Shown here: piece after piece, positions 5,932 to 10,398 of the stretch
Position numbering within the stretch: position 1 is the first letter of the stretch
Layout of the letters: the number at the start of each line of letters is the position of its first letter
DNA from: an uncultured Synergistales bacterium
Lineage (GTDB): Bacteria; Synergistota; Synergistia; Synergistales; Aminobacteriaceae
DNA: 10,398 nt
Assembly (NCBI GenBank): GCA_905236605.1
Contig: CAJORD010000052.1
Span: forward strand, 1-10,398
Reading direction: 5' to 3'
The notes under the pieces: model-generated
The model's database searches: none
What the model was told of the DNA's origin: nothing
What the model saw: only the letters and a program-made list of their open reading frames with translations
Translations under genes and position numbers: made by a program

Positions 5932-7824
5932 TTACTTTATATAATTTATGATCCCTTCGGCCATAGCTGCCGCGATTTTTTGTTGATAAGCTTGCGTCGT
6001 GAGCAAGTGTGATTCATTCGCGTTCGTCACGAATCCCGTTTCGAGCAACACGGCCGGCATACCCGCGCCACGAAGTACAAAGAACGGAGCTTGAGCCACT
6101 CGCCTCATCGGAAGACTGTTACGGACTCCTGCGTTATATAAGGCCGCTGCAAACTCTGTGCTTTCACTGATTTTATTATTTTGCTGCATGTCGCCCAAAA
6201 TTCGCAAAAGCATTTCCGTGCGTCGGTCAACGTTTTCGACGTCAACGCCCTTTCCTTCAACATATTCGCGGTTTTCAATTTTAGCAAGATTCATTGCGTC
6301 TCTGTCGGTAGGCAAAGCCATAATATAAATTTCAAATCCCGTCATGCTTTTTTTCGAAGGCAAAGCGTTTACGTGAATACTTACAAATAAATCCGCATTC
6401 GCGTTGTTGGCAATGTCGGTGCGCTCTTGAAGTTTAAGATAAACATCAGTGCGTCGCGTCATTATGACGTTGTAGCCACGCGCCGCGAGGACTTTTTCAA
6501 GTTCGAGGCCGATCGCGAGATTTACGTTTTTTTCCGTTACGCCATTATCAGAAGCGCCGGGGTCTTTTCCACCGTGGCCGGGGTCGATAACTATTGTTTT
6601 GCGGCCTGAAGTTCTCAAATTTCGCGCTGCTTGTGGCGAAGTCGGAATTATCAAAGTCGGCTGCGTCGATGGCTGAGATATAACGGGGTCAGGCTTGGTT
6701 ACGTTTGTGATAGTTCGCGTCGGTGTGTTCGCAACCGGCGTAGTTGGCGTAGCAGGCGCTGACGGTTTCGGCGTTTCGATTTTTTGCGCTGTCGGTGTCG
6801 TTTGAGTTTTTGCCGGAGCTGCACTCAAAATTTTTGTTCCCGCTGACAAGAAGAAATCAAAAACTATTCGCTTAGGATTCGTCAGAACAATTTTTTCGGC
6901 CTTCGTAATTTTTTCGGCCGTGAAAACGAGATCGACGCCTTTAGAATTTTTTTTAAGTTCAGCTTTTACGTTTGCAAACGGCGAAGCGATTCCTGTGGAG
7001 TCTTCGAGACTTGACGAGAATAAAGCGTGAAGTTGTCGTTTGTTCATGAAAACGGCCGGTTCTGCGTCATCTTCGACCATAACTACAGCGCGAATTTTTC
7101 TGTGCGCTCCTTCTTGCGAAGTCCAGCGAATACCCTGAACGGTGCCGCTATAAATTTCTTGAGTGTCGCCCTTCGAGTCGCTTAACTTGAAAGTTTCGTA
7201 TTTAGGTTGAGTTTTTGCGGCTGTGTTCGACTTCTTGGGCGTCGTTGTCGCGACTTGCTGCTGAGCCGGGGCGGGAGTTGGATTTTGTTTTACTTCCGGG
7301 ACTGTCAAGGCAGGAACAGAAGCGGGCGTTTGAGTTTTAGCTACAGTCGTGGGCGCAGGCTCTTCAAAATCTCCGAACTCTATATCGCTGCGCGCGTTAT
7401 TGGCGTTGACGGTGTAGCCTGAAATTTTGCTAAGCCTTAATTTATTATTTTGCCCGGAGCCTACGACGCGTTGAAACAAAGCCGCCGCGCTTGCAGAATC
7501 GAGCCAAGTTTTTCCATTTTGATTAAAAGGAGCGGAATATAAAGGCACGATTGAGAAACCGTACCACGCTGCTGCGGAATTATCTACAACTCTTAATTGA
7601 GTATGGTCGCGCTGAAGCCAAAGCTCATCGCCGACGCGTGAGGACGAAAATCCCAACAGCCGTCCTAAATCTTCTACAGGGACTGCGAAGCCGGAAGCAT
7701 TATCAATCGTCTTGACCGCTCCAGCACTGCGTGAACCAATATATAAAGCAGCGTCTGCATATGCGCAGGCACAAAAAATTAAAGCAGCCATTAAAACAGC
7801 TGCCGTAAGAAAAAACCTCCGCAT
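5932..7824 (-). CDS. N-acetylmuramoyl-L-alanine amidase with AMIN domain
   Basis: A 630-residue exported zinc enzyme of the Amidase_3 (AmiC-like) family. It cuts the bond between N-acetylmuramic acid and L-alanine of peptidoglycan, usually for cell separation. Residues 1-23 form a signal peptide (likely cut AYA|DA). About 26-135 resembles the copper-amine-oxidase N-terminal-like domain (FAVPVEDLGRLLGF, GDELWLQRDHTQLRVVD). About 240-330 fits an AMIN localisation domain (RKIRAVVMVEDD to KRIVFDFFLSAG). Pro/Thr/Ala-rich linkers occupy about 155-210 and 333-400. The catalytic domain is about 409-630: zinc ligands His417 (DPGHGG), Glu431 (VTEKNV) and His484 (VSIHVNA), and catalytic Glu595 (LLETGFVTN). 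ATG 7824 has only a weak CGAG ahead; the gene starts 8 bases after the cheW stop and is probably translationally coupled to it. A GGAGG falls at codons 2-3, with no later start at a usable distance. Confidence 0.93.
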   Translation of the reverse strand: MRRFFLTAAVLMAALIFCACAYADAALYIGSRSAGAVKTIDNASGFAVPVEDLGRLLGFSSSRVGDELWLQRDHTQLRVVDNSAAAWYGFSIVPLYSAPFNQNGKTWLDSASAAALFQRVVGSGQNNKLRLSKISGYTVNANNARSDIEFGDFEEPAPTTVAKTQTPASVPALTVPEVKQNPTPAPAQQQVATTTPKKSNTAAKTQPKYETFKLSDSKGDTQEIYSGTVQGIRWTSQEGAHRKIRAVVMVEDDAEPAVFMNKRQLHALFSSSLEDSTGIASPFANVKAELKKNSKGVDLVFTAEKITKAEKIVLTNPKRIVFDFFLSAGTKILSAAPAKTQTTPTAQKIETPKPSAPATPTTPVANTPTRTITNVTKPDPVISQPSTQPTLIIPTSPQAARNLRTSGRKTIVIDPGHGGKDPGASDNGVTEKNVNLAIGLELEKVLAARGYNVIMTRRTDVYLKLQERTDIANNANADLFVSIHVNALPSKKSMTGFEIYIMALPTDRDAMNLAKIENREYVEGKGVDVENVDRRTEMLLRILGDMQQNNKISESTEFAAALYNAGVRNSLPMRRVAQAPFFVLRGAGMPAVLLETGFVTNANESHLLTTQAYQQKIAAAMAEGIINYIK

Positions 7825-7832
7825 GAAAAAAT

Positions 7833-8366
7833 TTACTCGCTGTCTTCTAAAATCTGGTCAAGCTCAAACAGACTCGGGACATCAAGTAATAAAATCAGTC
7901 TGTCATCAGATGGTTTCGCTACCCAAAGAACATAACGACGGTCAATCGCCGACGATAATTTTGTAGCTGCTTCAAGTTGAGCGTCATAAATCGTAAGAAC
8001 TTCTCGCACCGAATTAACAATCATTCCGAACATTACGCTATTAACTTCGATAACTACAATTCGAGCTTCGTCTGTTAATTCGTTTCCAAGCATTCCGATT
8101 TTAAGATGCATATCGAAAACCGGAACTATCGTTCCACGAAGATTAATAACTCCTCTTATATAAGACGGCGCGTTTGGAACTCGCGTTATAAAAGCCGGGA
8201 CTCTGACGATCTCGCGCACCATGTTGACATCAACACCAAAATTTTCGCGTCCAAGAGTGAAAACGAGATTAATATGTTCTTCTCCTAAGGATTCTACGTC
8301 AACTTCTCTGAAATCCTGATTAACTTCCTGTTTGGGAGCTTGATCCACTTTCTGAATATCTGCCAA
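7833..8366 (-). CDS. cheW: Chemotaxis coupling protein CheW
   Basis: A 177-residue CheW-domain protein, the cytoplasmic adaptor that links chemoreceptors to the histidine kinase CheA. The first 30 residues are a polar, acidic extension. The CheW fold spans about 31-170: INLVFTLGRENFGVDVNMVR, the hallmark YIRGVINLRGTIVPVFDM (69-86, receptor/kinase-binding face), RIVVIEVNSVMFGMIVNSVR and a final LILLLDVPSLFEL. No CheA, receiver or receptor domain is fused and no other che gene is in view, so CheW versus a CheV-like remnant rests on size and single-domain layout, which favour CheW. The start is TTG 8366, with AGAGG 9 bases upstream and no earlier in-frame ATG in view. It leads the tight group with amidase, GerMN protein and rdgB, a mixed operon of motility and cell-wall genes. 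No clear promoter was found in the 74-base gap before it. Confidence 0.93.
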   Translation of the reverse strand: MADIQKVDQAPKQEVNQDFREVDVESLGEEHINLVFTLGRENFGVDVNMVREIVRVPAFITRVPNAPSYIRGVINLRGTIVPVFDMHLKIGMLGNELTDEARIVVIEVNSVMFGMIVNSVREVLTIYDAQLEAATKLSSAIDRRYVLWVAKPSDDRLILLLDVPSLFELDQILEDSE

Positions 8367-8395
8367 AAAAATCTGCCTCTCTCTGTCTAAATTAA

Positions 8396-8431
8396 ATTAG
8401 GAGTTAGGTAATGAGGAATCAGGAACGAGAA
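8396..8431. repeat. Degenerate heptamer tandem repeat
   Basis: On the plus strand the gap between cheW and the sugar kinase gene reads ATTAGGA, GTTAGGTA, ATGAGGA, ATCAGGA, ACGAGAA: five imperfect units of about 7 bases with the core A-T-N-A-G-G-A. Read on the coding strand, the units are TCCTNAT-like. They lie outside all genes. An A6T7 run (8430-8442) follows and overlaps the kinase stop codon. Confidence 0.5.
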
Positions 8432-8440
8432 AAAATTTTT

Positions 8441-9343
8441 TTATTCTGCGGCTGCACTTTCTGCGAGCTTGATAGCCCCCATAACTCCCTGATAGCCATT
8501 GAGAGCTGCCGGAGCGATGAAGCTGTTAATATTGCGAAGTTCTTTAGTGTCAATGTATTCGTTGACGTACTCAAGAACATATTTGCGAACTAACGGGAAC
8601 AACGGCGCATGATTCATAACGCCACCACCAAGAATAATTTTTTGCGGACTCAAGATTAATAAAATGTCCGTTATGGCCTGGGCGATATATTTTGCTTCAA
8701 GTTCCCAAACTTCAGGACGGTCAGCAAGTTCTTTAGCGGGTTTGCCCCAACGTTCTTCGATTGCAAGACCGCAAGCCATTCCTTCAAAGCAAGCGCCATG
8801 AGAAGGACAATGACCTTTATAATCGTCACCGGGAACTCTTGACATCATTAAGTGACCTGCTTCGGGGTGAAGCATTCCGTGAATAGGATTGCCGCCGGAG
8901 ATTGCGCCCATACCGATACCGATTCCGATCGTGATATAGACAGCGTCATTAAGACCTTTTGCGCTTCCCCACGTGGCTTCGCCAAGCAGCGAGCAGTTTA
9001 CGTTCGTGTCAAACCCCATAGGAATGTCGCCGAGAGCGTCTTTGAGTGTCTTCAACATCGGGAAATCTCTCCACGCGATTTTAGGAGTGTTGAGAATGTT
9101 TCCGTAAGTTTTTGAACCTTCTCTGACATCGACGGGGCCAAAACACGCGACGCCAAGTCCCTGAATTTTTTCATCGTCAGGAAGAGAATCATCAAGTTTA
9201 GATTTGAAATACTCAATGACTTTCGGCATAGTTTCATCAGGCGTTGTAGTCGGAATGATGACCTGATCTAAAATTTGTCCGCTTTCGTTGCCGACCGCGC
9301 AGATCATTTTTGTGCCGCCGGCCTCTAATGCTCCATATAACAT
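8441..9343 (-). CDS. ROK-family sugar kinase, fructokinase type
   Basis: A 300-residue kinase of the ROK family that phosphorylates a hexose with ATP. The N-terminus MLYGALEAGGTKMICAVG carries the phosphate-1 loop. VACFGPVDV and FDTNVNCSLLGEATWG (catalytic Asp112) follow, then YITIGIGIGMGAISGG. The zinc-binding motif is EAGHLMMSRVPGDDYKGHCP with SHGACFEGMACG after it (His164, Cys179, His182, Cys185). This CP-x-H-x-x-C-x-EG form is typical of ROK fructokinases (ScrK/YdhR type) rather than glucokinase or NagC-type regulators, and there is no helix-turn-helix. Fructose as substrate is therefore likely but inferred. The frame is open further upstream (to 9409), but ATG 9343 fits the family start exactly. 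It lies one base after the ptsI stop (TAATATG), which suggests coupled translation. The nearest GAGG is 13 bases upstream, so re-initiation after ptsI may matter more than a ribosome binding site. Confidence 0.92.
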   Translation of the reverse strand: MLYGALEAGGTKMICAVGNESGQILDQVIIPTTTPDETMPKVIEYFKSKLDDSLPDDEKIQGLGVACFGPVDVREGSKTYGNILNTPKIAWRDFPMLKTLKDALGDIPMGFDTNVNCSLLGEATWGSAKGLNDAVYITIGIGIGMGAISGGNPIHGMLHPEAGHLMMSRVPGDDYKGHCPSHGACFEGMACGLAIEERWGKPAKELADRPEVWELEAKYIAQAITDILLILSPQKIILGGGVMNHAPLFPLVRKYVLEYVNEYIDTKELRNINSFIAPAALNGYQGVMGAIKLAESAAAE

Positions 9344-9344
9344 A

Positions 9345-10398
9345 TTAGCTAAATAACCTCCCAAAAAATCCCTTCGGCTTTGAAACTTCGTTTTCCGATT
9401 TCGCCGCAAGAGATTCAGTTTTTTGATTGCTATTATAATTTGAAAGATCGGTGTTTCTAATTCTGTCTCTTAACGGGAGAATGCTCTTAGGATTGACAGA
9501 AAGTTCATCAACGCCCCACTTCAAAAACTCTTCAGTGAGTTCCGGATCTGCTCCAAGTTCTCCGCAAATTCCTACCCAAGTGTTGTGGCGATGTCCTGCT
9601 TCGATAGTTTCGCGAATTAATCTTAACAAAGCCGGGTGATGAGTGTTAGCGAATCTCTCAAGATTTGCGCTCTGACGGTCAATAGCGCAAGTGTATTGCG
9701 TCAAGTCGTTCGTGCCAAGTGAAAAGAAGTCAACTTCTTCGGCAAGTTCGTCAGCACATAACGCCGCCGCCGGAGTCTCAATCATGATTCCGATTTCATA
9801 CTTTCCGATTTTAACGCCTTCGGCCTCAAGTTCTTTCTTGCACTCGTCAAGAATGGCTTTGCATTCCTGAACTTCCCACTTGCTGATAATCATCGGGAAC
9901 ATGATTCCAAGATTTCCGAACGCCGAAGCTCTTAATAAAGCTCTGAGCTGACGTTTGAAGAAGTCTTTGCGCGTAAGACAGATTCTGATCGCTCTGAATC
10001 CTAACGCCGGATTTTCTTCTTTGTCGAGATTCATATAGTCGATCGTCTTGTCGGCTCCGATATCGCAAGTTCTGATTACTATCAATCGCGGTGAAAGAGC
10101 TTCGAGAACTTTCTTATACGCTTGGAACTGTTCTTCTTCAGTGGGGTCGGTCTTGCTGTTGAGATAAACGAACTCGGAACGGAAGAGGCCGACTCCTTCT
10201 GCGTCATTTTCGATTACGGCGTTAATATCTTTCGGGCCGCCGATATTGGCGTAAAGTCTGACTTTGTAGCCGTCTTTTGTTTCAGTGGGCTTGCCTTTGA
10301 GTTCCTGAAGTTTTGCTTCTTTCTCTTTGTCCTCCTGCTGTTTGGCCGTGAGAGCCTCAATCGTAGCTTTGTCAGGGTCGATATAAATGCAGGAGTTA
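9345..10398 (-). CDS. ptsI: PTS enzyme I, phosphoenolpyruvate-protein phosphotransferase (C-terminal part)
   Basis: The frame enters from the right edge, and 350 codons are visible up to the TAA at 9345. Enzyme I takes phosphate from PEP and passes it to HPr in the sugar phosphotransferase system. The visible part begins just after the phosphohistidine domain (NSCIYIDPDKATIEALTAKQ) and holds the PEP-binding barrel: GVGLFRSEFVYL, VIRTCDIGADK, GFRAIRICL, IMFPMI, GIMIETPAAALCADELAEEV, FFSLGTNDLTQYTCAIDRQ and the catalytic Cys in GICGELGADP. A shorter reading from TTG 10085 would cut the conserved domain and is wrong. After the usual end of the family (SILPLRDRIRN) a polar tail of about 35 residues ends in KPKGFFGRLFS. 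The phosphohistidine itself lies outside the window. The sugar kinase gene follows directly. Confidence 0.95.
   Translation of the reverse strand, partial: NSCIYIDPDKATIEALTAKQQEDKEKEAKLQELKGKPTETKDGYKVRLYANIGGPKDINAVIENDAEGVGLFRSEFVYLNSKTDPTEEEQFQAYKKVLEALSPRLIVIRTCDIGADKTIDYMNLDKEENPALGFRAIRICLTRKDFFKRQLRALLRASAFGNLGIMFPMIISKWEVQECKAILDECKKELEAEGVKIGKYEIGIMIETPAAALCADELAEEVDFFSLGTNDLTQYTCAIDRQSANLERFANTHHPALLRLIRETIEAGHRHNTWVGICGELGADPELTEEFLKWGVDELSVNPKSILPLRDRIRNTDLSNYNSNQKTESLAAKSENEVSKPKGFFGRLFS

Noticed and set aside
6650..6840. Repeat-like Pro/Thr/Ala coding stretch in the amidase gene
   Set aside because: It is an ordinary low-complexity linker between the AMIN and catalytic domains, with no exact DNA repeat.
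9344..9409. Upstream extension of the ROK kinase to 9409
   Set aside because: The extra 22 residues overlap the end of ptsI and precede the exact family start MLYGALEAGGTK, which follows the ptsI stop by one base.
9345..10085. Enzyme I as a complete 246-residue gene from TTG 10085
   Set aside because: The same frame stays open to the right edge and encodes conserved enzyme I motifs such as GVGLFRSEFVYL, so the gene is only cut by the window.
1..10398. CRISPR array, tRNA, rRNA, insertion sequence or phage attachment site
   Set aside because: I saw no regularly spaced direct repeats, no transposase or integrase motifs and no cloverleaf-like sequence in the short gaps between genes.

Overview
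All genes in this window lie on the minus strand, so the text runs from right to left. The gene set suggests a diderm, fairly AT-rich, motile anaerobe. A Synergistota member is my best guess, because an AMIN-type amidase next to a GerMN membrane protein and rdgB, plus a papain-like peptidase with a C-terminal lectin-like domain, is a combination I associate with that phylum. No rRNA or other strict marker is present, so the assignment is tentative.

Right part (about 10398 to 7833): the C-terminal half of PTS enzyme I (ptsI, cut by the window edge) runs into a ROK-family sugar kinase of the fructokinase type, with one base between stop and start. A 74-base gap carrying degenerate heptamer repeats follows, then a CheW-type chemotaxis coupling protein. 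Themes: sugar uptake and phosphorylation, then chemotaxis.

Middle part (7824 to 4148): an exported N-acetylmuramoyl-L-alanine amidase with a copper-amine-oxidase-N-like domain, an AMIN domain and a zinc amidase domain; a single-pass GerMN-domain protein; the XTP/dITP pyrophosphatase RdgB; and the nucleoid protein HU. CheW, amidase, GerMN protein and RdgB are separated by only about 8 to 10 bases and look like one operon. HU has its own clear promoter, an ideal ribosome binding site and a good intrinsic terminator just after its stop.

Left part (4049 to 1): beyond the HU terminator are three genes on the same strand that are not housekeeping genes. They are a membrane-anchored TerB_N/TerB-like protein, a secreted C1A (papain-like) cysteine peptidase with a lectin-like C-terminal domain, and an unrecognised signal-peptide-bearing protein with two membrane segments that runs off the left edge. 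The peptidase needs care. The longest ORF with a conventional start (GTG at 1990) loses the catalytic cysteine and the signal peptide. The open frame continues upstream to a rare ATT codon at 2137, which has a well-placed Shine-Dalgarno. Alternatively, a one-base change in an A6T7 run separates it from an ATG at 2151. This three-gene group is the least ordinary part of the window.
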